A stretch of 64,000 nt of DNA, taken from positions 62,001-126,000 of the forward strand of contig NZ_SRXT01000006.1 of assembly GCF_004792685.1 (NCBI RefSeq), written 5' to 3'. The notes under the pieces are model-generated. The model saw only the letters and a list, made by a program, of their open reading frames with translations. It was not told where the DNA came from and did no database searches. Positions 37,823 through 47,999 of this stretch are shown here, one piece after another. Numbering within the stretch: position 1 is the first letter of the stretch; every line of letters starts with the position of its first letter. The translations under genes were made by a program, and so were the position numbers. Source of the stretch: Sphingomonas gei. GTDB lineage: Bacteria; Pseudomonadota; Alphaproteobacteria; Sphingomonadales; Sphingomonadaceae.

Positions 37823-40279
37823 ATGAAGCAGTCCTATCCCGTCCTGCCGCTTCGCGACATCGTCGTCTTCCCACACATGATCGTGCCGCTGTTCGTCGGC
37901 CGCGACAAGTCGGTCGCCGCGCTCGAGGCGGCCATGGCAGACGACAAGGAGATCTTCCTCGTCGCCCAGCTCGATCCTGCCGAGGACGATCCCGGCCGCG
38001 AGGATCTGTACGACACCGGCGTCTCGGCCGAAGTGCTCCAATTGCTCAAACTGCCCGACGGTACCGTCCGCGTGCTGGTGGCCGGCAAAGAGCGCGGCGT
38101 GCTCGAGGCCGTCGATGAATCGGGCGCGTTCCTCACGGCCACGGTGAGTCCGGTCGACGAAGGCGACGAGCGGCTGGAGAGCGCCAGCGCCGCACTGGGC
38201 GAGAAGGTGAGCAAGATCACCCCCGACAGTTTGAGCCCCGAGCTCCAGGCGCTGATGCGCTCGGTGGTTGATCAGTTCGAGAATTACGCCAAGCTCAACC
38301 GCAAGCTGCCCGCCGAGACCGCGGTCCAGCTCGCCGAGCTCGACGATCCCTCGCGTCTGGCCGATGCGGTGGCCGCGAACATCGCAGTCAAAGTTTCCGA
38401 CAAGCAGTCGCTGCTGGTCGAGAAGGACCCGCGCAAGCGGCTCGAGATGGTGTTCGCCTTCATGGAAGGCGAGCTCGGCGTGCTCCAGGTCGAGAAGAAG
38501 ATCCGTAGCCGCGTCAAGCGCCAGATGGAGAAGACCCAGCGCGAATATTACCTCAACGAGCAGTTGAAGGCGATCCAGCGCGAGCTCGGTAACGAGGGGG
38601 ACGAGGGTGATGGCGACGAAGTCGCCGAGCTGACCCAGAAGATCGCGACGCTCAAGCTGAGCAAGGAAGCGCGGACCAAGGCGACGTCGGAGCTCAAGAA
38701 GCTCAAGACGATGGCGCCGATGTCGGCCGAGGCCACGGTGGTGCGCAACTATCTAGACGTGCTGCTCGGCCTGCCCTGGGGCAAGAAGTCCAAGCTTAAA
38801 AAGGATATCGCCGAGGCGCAGGGCGTCCTCGACGAGGACCATTATGCGCTTGAGAAGGTCAAGGACCGGATCGTCGAATATCTCGCGGTCCAGGCGCGTA
38901 CCAACAAGTTGAAGGGGCCGATCCTCTGCCTCGTCGGCCCGCCCGGCGTCGGCAAGACCAGCCTCGGCAAGAGCATCGCCAAGGCGACGGGGCGCGAATT
39001 CATTCGTCAATCGCTTGGCGGCGTGCGCGACGAGGCCGAGATTCGGGGCCACCGGCGTACCTATATCGGCTCGCTGCCCGGCAAGATCGTCACCAATCTG
39101 CGCAAGGCGGGGGCGAGCAATCCGCTGTTCCTGCTCGACGAGATCGACAAGCTCGGCCAGGATTTCCGCGGCGACCCGGCATCGGCCTTGCTCGAAGTGC
39201 TAGACCCCGAGCAGAACAACAAGTTCAACGATCATTATCTGGAGATCGACATCGATCTCTCGGACGTGATGTTCGTGTGCACGGCGAACTCGCTCAACCT
39301 TCCGCAGCCGTTGCTCGACCGCATGGAGATCATCCGGCTCGAAGGCTATACCGAGGACGAGAAGCTCGAGATCGCCCAGCGCCATCTGATCGAGAAGCAG
39401 ATCGAGGCACACGGCCTCAAGGAAGGCGAGTTCACTCTCACCACCGAGGGCCTGCGCGCGCTGATCCAGAAATATACCCGCGAGGCGGGCGTCCGTACGC
39501 TCGAACGCGAAATCGCCAAGCTCGCGCGCAAGGCGCTTCGGAAAATCCTCGAGGGCAAGGAGACCAGCGTCACGATCACGCCGGAGAACCTCCACGAATA
39601 TGCCGGGGTGCAGAAATATCGCCATGGCCTGGGCGAGGAGGAGAACCAGATCGGTGCGGTCACCGGGCTGGCCTGGACCGAGGTCGGCGGCGAATTGCTG
39701 ACGATCGAGAGCGTCACCGTGCAGGGCAAGGGCGCGATCAAGACCACCGGCAAGCTCGGCGACGTGATGAAGGAATCGGTCGAGACCGCGTTCAGCTTCG
39801 TCAAGGCGCGCGCACCGACCTATGGCATCAAGCCGAGCCTGTTCCAGCGCAAGGACGTGCATGTCCATCTTCCCGAGGGCGCGGTGCCCAAGGACGGACC
39901 GTCTGCGGGCGTCGGGCTGGTGACGGCGATCGTCTCGACGATGACCGGGGTTCCCATTCGCCGCGACATCGCAATGACCGGCGAAGTCACGCTGCGGGGC
40001 AGGGTGCTGCCGATCGGTGGGCTGAAGGAGAAACTGCTCGCGGCGCTGCGCGGGGGCATCAAGATGGTGCTGATCCCGCAGGAGAATGAGAAGGATCTCG
40101 CCGAGATCCCCGCCAACATCCGCGAGGGCCTCGAGATCATTCCCGTCAGCCATGTCGACGAAGTGCTGCAGCTCGCGCTCACCGAGCCGCTCACGTCGAT
40201 CGACTGGACCGATGCCGACGAGCTTGCGGCGCAGCCGCCGGTGCACGTGCCGGGGATCGGCGACGCCGTTCATCATTGA
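37823..40279 (+). CDS. lon: ATP-dependent protease Lon
   Basis: 818 residues. The N-terminal LON domain begins with [20 protein letters not shown]. Walker A is [13 protein letters not shown], and [23 protein letters not shown] contains Walker B. The C-terminal protease domain holds the catalytic Ser in [17 protein letters not shown] and the paired Lys in the later [20 protein letters not shown] region. The ATG at 37823 has AGGAG five nt upstream (37813-37817). It degrades misfolded and regulatory proteins; hup follows after 130 nt. Confidence 0.97.
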   Translation: MKQSYPVLPLRDIVVFPHMIVPLFVGRDKSVAALEAAMADDKEIFLVAQLDPAEDDPGREDLYDTGVSAEVLQLLKLPDGTVRVLVAGKERGVLEAVDESGAFLTATVSPVDEGDERLESASAALGEKVSKITPDSLSPELQALMRSVVDQFENYAKLNRKLPAETAVQLAELDDPSRLADAVAANIAVKVSDKQSLLVEKDPRKRLEMVFAFMEGELGVLQVEKKIRSRVKRQMEKTQREYYLNEQLKAIQRELGNEGDEGDGDEVAELTQKIATLKLSKEARTKATSELKKLKTMAPMSAEATVVRNYLDVLLGLPWGKKSKLKKDIAEAQGVLDEDHYALEKVKDRIVEYLAVQARTNKLKGPILCLVGPPGVGKTSLGKSIAKATGREFIRQSLGGVRDEAEIRGHRRTYIGSLPGKIVTNLRKAGASNPLFLLDEIDKLGQDFRGDPASALLEVLDPEQNNKFNDHYLEIDIDLSDVMFVCTANSLNLPQPLLDRMEIIRLEGYTEDEKLEIAQRHLIEKQIEAHGLKEGEFTLTTEGLRALIQKYTREAGVRTLEREIAKLARKALRKILEGKETSVTITPENLHEYAGVQKYRHGLGEEENQIGAVTGLAWTEVGGELLTIESVTVQGKGAIKTTGKLGDVMKESVETAFSFVKARAPTYGIKPSLFQRKDVHVHLPEGAVPKDGPSAGVGLVTAIVSTMTGVPIRRDIAMTGEVTLRGRVLPIGGLKEKLLAALRGGIKMVLIPQENEKDLAEIPANIREGLEIIPVSHVDEVLQLALTEPLTSIDWTDADELAAQPPVHVPGIGDAVHH

Positions 40280-40409
40280 GGAAGCGTGACTTTTGCGGCT
40301 AAATCCGCCGCAGAGGGTTTGACAGCGGAGGCGGTCGCGTGCTGACTGGCACGCTCGGCCTGCCGCCGACTCAATTTTCGACGCACTCACTCAGGGGGAA
40401 TCCACCAGC

Positions 40410-40682
40410 ATGAACAAGCAAGAGCTGATCGGGACGGTCGCGGATACGTCCGGCCTCGGCAAGGGTGACGCTACCAAGGCAGTCGAAGCTGTGTTCGATG
40501 CGATCTCGACCGCGCTCAAAAAGGGCGATGAAGTTCGCCTGGTCGGCTTCGGCACGTTCTCGGTCAGCAAGCGCAAGGCTTCGACCGGCCGCAATCCCCG
40601 CACCGGCGAGGAAATGACGATCAAGGCGTCGAACCAGCCCAAGTTCAAGGCGGGCAAGGGCCTGAAGGATTCGGTCAACTGA
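40410..40682 (+). CDS. hup: HU family DNA-binding protein
   Basis: 90 residues. MNKQELIGTVADTSGLGKGD starts the helical dimerisation part; the HU signature GFGTFSVSKRKASTGRNPRT is at about 46-65, with the DNA-intercalating proline in GRNPRTG. It compacts nucleoid DNA. A TTGACA at 40319-40324 in the lon-hup gap may be a -35 box, although no good -10 is seen. Confidence 0.95.
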   Translation: MNKQELIGTVADTSGLGKGDATKAVEAVFDAISTALKKGDEVRLVGFGTFSVSKRKASTGRNPRTGEEMTIKASNQPKFKAGKGLKDSVN

Positions 40683-40767
40683 TCGGACCGGAAGCCGGGC
40701 CTGGGGGCTGGACAAGCGCACCCCGCACCGCCTAAAGGCCCGCTTCCATTTTGGCCTCCGGGCCGAT

Positions 40768-40842
40768 GGGCGCGTAGCTCAGTGGTAGAGCACTGTGTTC
40801 ACACCGCAGGGGTCGCTGGTTCAATCCCAGCCGCGCCCACCA
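40768..40842 (+). tRNA. tRNA-Val (anticodon CAC)
   Basis: 75 nt with encoded CCA. Acceptor GGGCGCG/CGCGCCC, anticodon stem CTGTG/CGCAG with loop TTCACAC (CAC), and T-loop GGTTCAATCCC. Reads GUG. Confidence 0.96.
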
Positions 40843-40850
40843 TGTAGAGA

Positions 40851-40883
40851 AGCCCGCCGGTCAGCTGATCGGCGGGCTTTTTC
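40851..40883 (+). terminator. Rho-independent terminator after tRNA-Val
   Basis: AGCCCGCCG (40851-40859) pairs with CGGCGGGCT (40870-40878), followed by TTTT. Confidence 0.85.
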
Positions 40884-40988
40884 ATTGCTTCACTTCGCGC
40901 CCGCGCCGGTGTCGATCAGTGCTGCTCGGGAAGTTGATGCTGCGGTGCGGCGCACTTAAGGGCGAGCTGCAATATCGGAAGGACGAGC

Positions 40989-41873
40989 ATGCTCTGGGTA
41001 GGCGCGACGATCGCGGCGGCGGCTTTTCAGGTCGGCCGCAATGCGCTCCAGCGGGGCATGATGTCGCGCACCGGGCCGTGGGGCGCGACCCTGGTGCGCT
41101 TCCTCTTCGGTCTGCCTTTCTCGCTTGTTTTCGTCGGCGTGGCCTGGGCCTTCGCCCCGGATGCGGCGCTGCAGTTCGGATCTGCGTTCTGGTGGCCGGC
41201 GCTGACGGGCGCGCTGGCGCAGGTGGTCGCGACCGCAGCGTTGCTTCTCGCGATGCATTATGCCGGCTTCGCGATCGGCACGGCGCTCCAGCAGAGCTCG
41301 GTGCCGCTTGCTGCGATCGCGGGGCTGCTGGTGTTCGGCGACAATCTCTCGGCGCTCGGCTGGTCCGGAGTGGCGCTCACCACGCTCGGGCTGGCGATCC
41401 TGGTATGGCCGCGCCGCACGGGCGGCGAGGAAAAGCCAGTGCTGGGGGTGGCGCTCGGAATTGCGTCCGGGCTGCTCTTCGGCTTCGCGCTCAATGCGTT
41501 CCGCCATGCAGGACTACGGCTCGAGCCGCATCATCCCTTCTTTGCCGCGGTGGCGAGTGTGGCGATCGTTCAGGCGGTCCAGGCCGGCGTGCTGATCCTC
41601 TACCTGTCGTGGCGCGATCGGCCCGCATTGATCGCCGTGATCAAGGGCTGGCGGGAGTCGCTCGGCGCAGGATTGTTCGGCGCATTGGCTTCATCGGGCT
41701 GGTTCTTCGCGCTGAACCTTGCTCCGGCTGCGGCGGTGCGCGCGCTGGGCGTGATCGAGATGCCGATCGCTGCATTTGCGGGGCACCGGCTGTTCCGCGA
41801 GGGACTGAGCGTTCGACAGGTGCTCGGCGTGATCGTCGTAACGATCGGCGTGGCAATGACGGCGGGCCTCTGA
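40989..41873 (+). CDS. DMT superfamily (EamA-like) transporter
   Basis: 294 residues with about ten transmembrane helices in two homologous halves, each with an EamA-like end (VPLAAIAGLLVFGDNLSALG in the first, IEMPIAAFAGHRLFREGLS in the second). These export or import small metabolites; the substrate is unknown. AAGGA lies about 6 nt before the ATG at 40989. Confidence 0.88.
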   Translation: MLWVGATIAAAAFQVGRNALQRGMMSRTGPWGATLVRFLFGLPFSLVFVGVAWAFAPDAALQFGSAFWWPALTGALAQVVATAALLLAMHYAGFAIGTALQQSSVPLAAIAGLLVFGDNLSALGWSGVALTTLGLAILVWPRRTGGEEKPVLGVALGIASGLLFGFALNAFRHAGLRLEPHHPFFAAVASVAIVQAVQAGVLILYLSWRDRPALIAVIKGWRESLGAGLFGALASSGWFFALNLAPAAAVRALGVIEMPIAAFAGHRLFREGLSVRQVLGVIVVTIGVAMTAGL

Positions 41874-42070
41874 GGCAGCCTTCGCTCGTTGCGTGACCGC
41901 AACAGCGTAACCAGACTGTAATGTCAGTGTCTTCGATTGGTCCCTGAACTCACGCGGACATGTCACGCGAGCCGCCTAGCGCAACGTTCGTGATCGGCAG
42001 GGGGAACCGAGTCGATCCCGTCCATTCGCCCACCCGCGCACACCGGCATTCCGCCCGGAACGGAGATTTT

Positions 42071-43654
42071 ATGGCCAGCTTCCATCGCCTCAGCCTTATC
42101 CTTATGACCAGCTGCGCGGGGCTCGCCCTGACGGCCTGCGACGGCGCCAACGACATCGCGTCGCCAGGCACCGGCGGCGACGTCATCATCAACAACCCGG
42201 CGCCCACCCCGGTTCCAAGCCCGACCCCGACCCCCGTCGCCACGCTGGTGACGCCGGCTACGGGTTGCCCGACCATTTCGGATCCGCAGGGCCTGACCGA
42301 TTCGGGCACGATAACCGGCCCGACCGGCACCTGGCGCGTCTGCACGCTGCCGGCGCGGATCAACGCCAGCGTGAACCTGCCCAAGGTCGCCGGCCTGCTC
42401 TATCGGCTTGGCGGCCGCGTCGACGTCGGCACCGACCTCGGTGCCGCAGCAGTCGCCGGTGAGCGCAGCGTAACGCTGAGCATCGAGCCGGGCGCGATCG
42501 TGTTCGGCGGCACCGGCGTATCGTGGCTCGCAGTCAACCGCGGCAACAAGATCAACGCCGTCGGCACCGCTACCGCGCCGATCATCTTCACCAGCCGCGA
42601 CAACATCCTCGGCCTCAACACCGACAGCTCGTCGGGCCAGTGGGGCGGCGTGGTTCTGATGGGTCGCGCGCAGATCACCGACTGCGCCGCACCGGGCGCT
42701 ACTCCGGGCACCATCGGCTGCGAGCGCCAGACCGAAGGCGCTGTCGACCCGGCACTCTATGGCGGCGCGACCAACACCGACAATAGCGGTCGCTTCAGCT
42801 ATGTGCAGATCCGCTACTCGGGCTACGTCCTGTCGGCCGATGCCGAGCTTCAGTCGCTGACCACCGAGGGCGTCGGCACCGGCACCCAGCTCGACCACAT
42901 CATGTCGTTCAACAGCTCGGACGATGGCGCGGAGTTCTTCGGCGGCAACGTCAATCTGAAGTACTTCATCTCGGTCGGCGCCGAGGACGACAATCTCGAC
43001 TCCGACACCGGCGTCAAGCTGAACGCGCAATATGTCATTGCCGCGCAGCGTCCGGGCACCGGCGACGCGATGATCGAAGCCGATACCGACAACGCGTTCG
43101 ATGCGCAGAACCCGCGCCAGAACACGCGCGTCTCGAACGCCACCTTCATCCAGCGCTCGACCGTCGGCGCCGATCTGGCGGCGATCCTGCTGCGTGGCGG
43201 TACCGATTATACGCTGGTCAACGCGGTGGTGGTGAGCCCCGACCTGCCGTGCCTGCGGATCAGCCGCGCCAACACGATCCAGGCGGCTAACCCCGCCGCC
43301 GACGAAGCCGGCCCGCCGGTCTTCCGTTCGGTGGTGATGCAGTGCTCGGCAACCAAGTATATCGGCTCGAACACGGTAACCGCCGCCGACGTGCAGGGTG
43401 TCTTCGGCAGCGGTGCCAACGGCAACAACGACGCCTTCACGCCGACGCTCACCGGTGGCTTCCTGAACGGCGCCAACGAGACTGCAGTGGCAGCGTTCAA
43501 CGCGAGCACGCTCAACGCGTTCTTCGACGCGACGACGTTCATCGGTGCGGCGCGGTCGACCGACACGTGGTTCCAGGGCTGGACCTGCAACAGCGTCACG
43601 CTGTCGTTCGGCACGGGCAACACCGGCAGCTGCACCTCGATCCCGACCACCTGA
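42071..43654 (+). CDS. Lipoprotein, beta-helix-like, paired with a TonB receptor
   Basis: 527 residues from the ATG at 42071. A lipobox LTAC (Cys23) follows a signal peptide, then a Pro/Thr linker (NPAPTPVPSPTPTPVAT). The body repeats short turns of the kind SVTLSIEPGAIVFGGTGVSW, SGQWGGVVLMGRAQITDC and RFSYVQIRYSGY, with DDGAEFFGGN and many Asn/Gly, suggesting a right-handed beta-helix. Cysteines are paired in places (ITDCAAP/IGCERQ). It directly precedes a TonB-dependent receptor gene, so it is a candidate outer membrane partner in substrate capture. That role is inferred. Confidence 0.75.
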   Translation: MASFHRLSLILMTSCAGLALTACDGANDIASPGTGGDVIINNPAPTPVPSPTPTPVATLVTPATGCPTISDPQGLTDSGTITGPTGTWRVCTLPARINASVNLPKVAGLLYRLGGRVDVGTDLGAAAVAGERSVTLSIEPGAIVFGGTGVSWLAVNRGNKINAVGTATAPIIFTSRDNILGLNTDSSSGQWGGVVLMGRAQITDCAAPGATPGTIGCERQTEGAVDPALYGGATNTDNSGRFSYVQIRYSGYVLSADAELQSLTTEGVGTGTQLDHIMSFNSSDDGAEFFGGNVNLKYFISVGAEDDNLDSDTGVKLNAQYVIAAQRPGTGDAMIEADTDNAFDAQNPRQNTRVSNATFIQRSTVGADLAAILLRGGTDYTLVNAVVVSPDLPCLRISRANTIQAANPAADEAGPPVFRSVVMQCSATKYIGSNTVTAADVQGVFGSGANGNNDAFTPTLTGGFLNGANETAVAAFNASTLNAFFDATTFIGAARSTDTWFQGWTCNSVTLSFGTGNTGSCTSIPTT

Positions 43655-43672
43655 TGCACGCGTAGCCTGATT

Positions 43673-43709
43673 GGGCGGGACCTGGCTCCGGCTGGTGTCC
43701 CGCCCTTTT
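43673..43709 (+). terminator. Terminator or attenuator between lipoprotein and receptor
   Basis: GGGCGGGAC (43673-43681) pairs with GTCCCGCCC (43697-43705), followed by TTTT. It lies inside the lipoprotein-receptor gap and would lower read-through into the receptor. Confidence 0.75.
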
Positions 43710-43733
43710 CCGATATGAAATGGGGATATTGCA

Positions 43734-46424
43734 ATGATGAAGCCGCTTCGGCTCGCCCGGCTGCTGGTTCTCTCGACGGCGCTTGTCGCGCCGGCTGTCG
43801 CACGCGCGCAATCGACACCGGCAGACGCGTCGGGGGGTACCGGTGCCCAGAATGTGGGCGATGCCGGCGTCGCCTCCGATCCTCAATCCGCGACTACGAC
43901 AGACGAGCCGCAGGTCGAGGAGGCGACCGATATCTCGGTTCCCGGCGATGAAATCGTCGTCACCGGCCGCCACCGTGCCAATATCCAGCAATCGGCTACG
44001 CAAGTCGTGTCGGTGCTTTCGACTGCGGATATCGCGCGGACCGGCGAAGGCGACATCGCGGGCGCGCTGAGCCGCGTGACCGGTCTCAGCGTCGTCGGCA
44101 ACGGTTTCGTCTATGTTCGCGGGCTCGGCGACCGTTACTCGATGGCGCTGCTCAACGGTTCGCCGCTGCCTAGTCCCGAGCCGCTGCGCCGCGTGGTGCC
44201 GCTCGACATTTTCCCGACCAACGTGATTGCCTCCGCGCTCGTCCAGAAGAGCTATTCGGCGAACTTCCCCGGCGAGTTCGGCGGCGGCGTCATCAACCTG
44301 ACGACGCGCGCGGTGCCGACCGAGAGCTTCCTCAACATCAGCGGCGGGGTGGGCGGCGACACGCGCACCACCGGGCAGCTCGGCTATGTCTATTCAGGCG
44401 GCGGCCGGGACTGGACCGGCTTTGACGACGGCACGCGGCGGACGCCGCCCGCGCTCGCGTCATTCCTCGCCAGCGGCAGCCGCATCAGCGACCTGACGCT
44501 AGCGCAGCGCCAGGACGTTGCGGCGCAGTTGGTCAACGCCAACACCGCATTGCTCCAGAGCAACGACAAGATTCCGGTCAACTGGTCGGCCGGGATCACC
44601 GGCGGCACTGCCTTCGATCTCGGCGGTGCGCGGCTGGGCGTGATCGCCACCGGCGCTTATTCAAGCAAGTGGCGCACCCGCGACACGACGCAGCAGGCAA
44701 CCGATTCGAGCGATCTTTCGACCAAGCGCTTCGACTATGAGCGGGTGATCACCGACAACCGCGTCGTGGTGAACGGGTTGCTCGGCCTCGGTCTCGAATT
44801 CGGCGAGCAGACGCTGCGCTGGACCAACCTCTACATCCGCGACACCCTCAAGCAGGCGCGGCTGGCGAACGGCATCGACTTCACTTCGGGTGAGCGCCGG
44901 CGCATGATCCAGGACACCGCCTGGTACGAGCGTCAGCTGGTCGACAGCCAATTCGTCGGCGAGTTCAAGGTCGGCGACATGTCGATCGACACGCGGCTCG
45001 CTTACGCCAATTCGAAGCGACGCGCGCCGAACGAGACGTCGATCGGCTATGTGCTGCGCGAAACCGGACCCTATGCCGGAAACTACCTCAATCGCCTGAA
45101 CGCCGGCTTGGGCTCCGCCGACGTCACTTTCTCGCGGCTCAACGAGAATCTCTGGTCGGGTGGAATCGATTTCTCGTACCGCGCTTCGCCCAATCTGACG
45201 GTGACCGGCGGCTATGCCTATTCGGACACCGACCGGACTTCATCGCGCCGCGAGTTCCAGTTCCTCGCCCCCAGCACCTTGCCCGAAGGCGTCAGCATGT
45301 TGCGGCCGGACAATCTGCTCGGCGGCGCGATCATCCGCAATTTCGGTGTCGATCTGATCGAGACCACCGAAGGGGACCCGGCCTTCAAGGCGAGCCTGAC
45401 CAGCCACGCTTATTACCTCAAGGGACGGACCCAATTCCTCGACAGCCTCACGCTCGAACTGGGTGCGCGCTTCGAGACTGCCAAGCAGACCGTTGCGCCA
45501 TTGCAGGTGTTCGACACGCTGAGCAATTCGGGCGCTTCGAACAAGATCGACCGCGATTACTGGCTGCCGGCGGCGACTCTGACCTGGGAAGTCCAGCCGC
45601 AGATGCAGGTTCGGCTGAGCGCATCCAAGACGATCGCGCGGCCGCAGTTCCGCGAGCTGCTGTTCCAGCAATATTATGATCCGGAGAGCAACCGCCTGTT
45701 CCGCGGCAACCCTTCGCTGCAGGACAGCCAACTCTACAATCTCGAGGCGCGGTACGAATGGTATTTCGCACGGGATCAGCGGATCGCAGTGGCCGGGTTC
45801 TTCAAGCGGATCGACAAGCCAATCGAGGCCTATGGCAGCTTCATCGCCGAAGACCCGATCACGAGCTACGCCAATGCGCCGCGCGCCAACTTATACGGCG
45901 GCGAAGTGGAGGCTCAGAAATACTTCGACGTCTGGGGTTCGCGCCGCGCCGTCCTGATCGCCAACTATACCTATTCGAAATCTGACGTGCAGGTGAGCCC
46001 AGGCGACACGACGACAATCTACACGGGCAATGCTGCGAGCAACGTCCAGCCGGCGTCGAACTACTTCCTCGACGGCCGCCCGCTTACCGGCCAGTCTGAC
46101 CATATCGCCAATTTCGAGGTCGGGCTGGAGGATCAGGACCGGCTGTCGCAGCAGACCTTCCTGCTCACTTATGCCAGCAAGCGGCTCACCAGCCGCGGCC
46201 CGGGTCTGCTGCCGGACATCTACGAGTATCCCGGCCTGCACCTCGACTTCGTCGCACGGCAGGGAATCAAGCTGGCCGGGGTGAACATGGAAGCCAAACT
46301 GGAGCTCCGCAACATCACCGGCACCAAGTATCAAGAATATCAGGAGAGCGGCGACAACCGCATCTACTACAACCTGTACGACGTCGGCACGAGCGGCACG
46401 CTGGGCCTCAGCGTCAACTTCTGA
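43734..46424 (+). CDS. TonB-dependent outer membrane receptor
   Basis: 896 residues. The signal peptide is MMKPLRLARLLVLSTALVAP to about ARAQ. A TonB-box-like DEIVVTGRH lies near residue 75. The plug domain contains GLGDRYSMALLNGSPLPSPE and YSANFPGEFGGGVINLTTRA. About 22 amphipathic strands follow, ending in the C-terminal aromatic Phe (LGLSVNF) recognised by BAM. It imports a ligand across the outer membrane using TonB energy; the ligand is not evident. Its neighbours are a lipoprotein upstream and a convergent 2OG-Fe(II) oxygenase gene downstream. Confidence 0.93.
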   Translation: MMKPLRLARLLVLSTALVAPAVARAQSTPADASGGTGAQNVGDAGVASDPQSATTTDEPQVEEATDISVPGDEIVVTGRHRANIQQSATQVVSVLSTADIARTGEGDIAGALSRVTGLSVVGNGFVYVRGLGDRYSMALLNGSPLPSPEPLRRVVPLDIFPTNVIASALVQKSYSANFPGEFGGGVINLTTRAVPTESFLNISGGVGGDTRTTGQLGYVYSGGGRDWTGFDDGTRRTPPALASFLASGSRISDLTLAQRQDVAAQLVNANTALLQSNDKIPVNWSAGITGGTAFDLGGARLGVIATGAYSSKWRTRDTTQQATDSSDLSTKRFDYERVITDNRVVVNGLLGLGLEFGEQTLRWTNLYIRDTLKQARLANGIDFTSGERRRMIQDTAWYERQLVDSQFVGEFKVGDMSIDTRLAYANSKRRAPNETSIGYVLRETGPYAGNYLNRLNAGLGSADVTFSRLNENLWSGGIDFSYRASPNLTVTGGYAYSDTDRTSSRREFQFLAPSTLPEGVSMLRPDNLLGGAIIRNFGVDLIETTEGDPAFKASLTSHAYYLKGRTQFLDSLTLELGARFETAKQTVAPLQVFDTLSNSGASNKIDRDYWLPAATLTWEVQPQMQVRLSASKTIARPQFRELLFQQYYDPESNRLFRGNPSLQDSQLYNLEARYEWYFARDQRIAVAGFFKRIDKPIEAYGSFIAEDPITSYANAPRANLYGGEVEAQKYFDVWGSRRAVLIANYTYSKSDVQVSPGDTTTIYTGNAASNVQPASNYFLDGRPLTGQSDHIANFEVGLEDQDRLSQQTFLLTYASKRLTSRGPGLLPDIYEYPGLHLDFVARQGIKLAGVNMEAKLELRNITGTKYQEYQESGDNRIYYNLYDVGTSGTLGLSVNF

Positions 46425-46441
46425 GGGTTGGAACGAAGAAC

Positions 46442-46475
46442 GGGCTCCGGCCGGGCACCGCCCGCCGGGGCCCTT
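46442..46475. terminator. Terminator-like hairpin
   Basis: GGGCTCCGGC and GCCGGGGCCC pair imperfectly around CGGGCACCGCC, then CCTTTCT. It lies between the convergent receptor and oxygenase genes. Confidence 0.6.
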
Positions 46476-46481
46476 TCTGCG

Positions 46482-47162
46482 TCACCAGCCCCAGGGCCGC
46501 TCGCGGAACCATTGGGTGATGACGTATTTCGCGCCAGCGCGGACCTTCATCGCGTGGTGGATGGTCGACGGATTGGGCGTGCCATTGGCGCGCAGATTGT
46601 TCCAGGCGAGCACCTTGCCCACCTCGGGCTCGACCATCTTTTCGATCGCCTTGAAGCGCGTCACCCCGCCGGCCTCGACCTGGTTGAGGTAGAGCATCAC
46701 CGTCCAGGTGCGCTGGCCCGAGACGCTGCAATATTTGTCGTAATCGGCACCGGTCGGCTCGAAATAGTCGGTGTGCGCCTTGAACTCCTGGCCGACGTCG
46801 TAGCGCTGGCCCTGCATCGGCTCGGCGTGCGCAGGGTCGAGGCCGGTCAATGCGATGATCCGGCGTTTCAATTCGATCGTGATCGCGTCGTCAGAATCGA
46901 GGTCGCAGGTCTCGCTGGTGCGGAAGGCATAATCGCCATTGGCGTCGGCGATCGTCGACGGGCGGCGCTTGGAGTCGATCTGGAGCATCAGCAGCTGGCA
47001 GAGTTCGGGTTCGAGGAACTTCTTGCCGATGAACATCGCCACTTTGAGGTTGGGCACCCGCTGGATTCCCGGCTGGCGGAGGATGTGCTCGATCACGGGT
47101 TCGGAAGGGTGGCCGCCGCCGAGATTCGGCGCCGCGGTCTGTGGGGCGGTGATGGTGTGCAT
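46482..47162 (-). CDS. 2-oxoglutarate/Fe(II)-dependent oxygenase (prolyl hydroxylase-like)
   Basis: 226 residues from the ATG at 47162; the open frame continues upstream, but nothing before this start looks conserved. The Fe ligands read HTD in QEFKAHTDYFEP and the distal His in TIHHAMKVRAGAKYVITQW, with the Lys/Arg for 2-oxoglutarate shortly after. This resembles the bacterial prolyl 4-hydroxylase alpha-type fold. The substrate could be protein or small molecule. It is convergent with the receptor gene. Confidence 0.87.
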   Translation of the reverse strand: MHTITAPQTAAPNLGGGHPSEPVIEHILRQPGIQRVPNLKVAMFIGKKFLEPELCQLLMLQIDSKRRPSTIADANGDYAFRTSETCDLDSDDAITIELKRRIIALTGLDPAHAEPMQGQRYDVGQEFKAHTDYFEPTGADYDKYCSVSGQRTWTVMLYLNQVEAGGVTRFKAIEKMVEPEVGKVLAWNNLRANGTPNPSTIHHAMKVRAGAKYVITQWFRERPWGW

Positions 47163-47271
47163 CGTGCCGTTTCTGCCAAATTCCGCAGCTTTTCGCCAGC
47201 GCGACGTTTTGAACATGCAGGCGTAACAAAAGCGCAAGCAAGTCGTCACATTGTACGGGCAGTCGAGGCGC

Positions 47272-47982
47272 ATGGCCGTCGACATCCAGCTCGAAGCCGA
47301 AGTACCGCTCGACGCGCTCGGCGTGCCCGCGCGGCTGGGGTCGGCGCTCGAGCTGGCGTCTGAAAGGCTGATCGGGCTGATCGCGATCGCCGGGCCGGGC
47401 GCGGAGGAGACCGCGGTCGCGCTGCACCGAGCCTATGGCATTGCCCTTGGCGGTGTGATCGCGGACCGGATCACCGCCAACCGGGTGGTCGAGGCGGCCG
47501 ATCGCGGGCTGGTGCTCGCCTGGTTCGACAGCGGAGACGCCGTCGGCACGATCCTCAATTTGCGGCGGCTGACGAACGACCGGTTCGCGCTGGCTGCCGC
47601 GCTGCGGCTGGTGATCGCGCAGCGGGTCGTGTCCGGGCTGTGCCGCGACTGCCGCGAGCCGGTCCAGGCATTCGGATCGCGCGCCGCCCTGCTCGGGCTC
47701 GATCCGGGCGCGATCCTGTGGTCGGCGCCGGGCTGCGAGCTCTGCGGCGGGAGCGGCGAGAGCGGACCCGTGCGGATCTTCGAGGGGTTCGAGATCGATC
47801 CGGCGATGCGCCGGCTGATCTACGACGGTGCCGACGCGCCTTTGCTCGCGCGGCATGCCTTTCTGTCGGCCGCGAATTTCGCCTCGGCGGCGCGTGCGCT
47901 GGCGCGCGAAGGCGTGATCGGGCCCGAGGCGGCGGTCTGCGCATCGCGCAATGATCTTGCGCTTCGCGAAAGCCCCCGCTAA
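47272..47982 (+). CDS. GspE/PilB-like ATPase remnant with zinc-type cysteines
   Basis: 236 residues from the ATG at 47272 (TTG at 47251 possible). The C-terminal half matches the end of type II secretion/type IV pilus ATPases: LRLVIAQRVVSGLCRDCREP, GCELCGGSGESGPVRIFEGF, EIDPAMRRLIYDGAD, with CxxC pairs at residues 124/127 and 155/158. The N-terminal half lacks Walker A: the region that would be GPTGSGKTTT reads GPGAEETAVA at residues 41-50. It is also far shorter than GspE (about 500 residues). Either a degenerate ATPase or a derived protein with a new role. Confidence 0.7.
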   Translation: MAVDIQLEAEVPLDALGVPARLGSALELASERLIGLIAIAGPGAEETAVALHRAYGIALGGVIADRITANRVVEAADRGLVLAWFDSGDAVGTILNLRRLTNDRFALAAALRLVIAQRVVSGLCRDCREPVQAFGSRAALLGLDPGAILWSAPGCELCGGSGESGPVRIFEGFEIDPAMRRLIYDGADAPLLARHAFLSAANFASAARALAREGVIGPEAAVCASRNDLALRESPR

Positions 47983-47999
47983 GCGCGCACTCGTTCGTG

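Noticed and set aside
35963..40279. A 1438-codon open frame on the plus strand
   Set aside because: The first 620 codons are antisense to the M1 peptidase gene and have no homology; only the Lon part from 37823 is real. High GC content makes such open shadows common.
40319..40345. Promoter of hup
   Set aside because: TTGACA is present at 40319 but no acceptable -10 lies at the right spacing; not listed as a separate feature.
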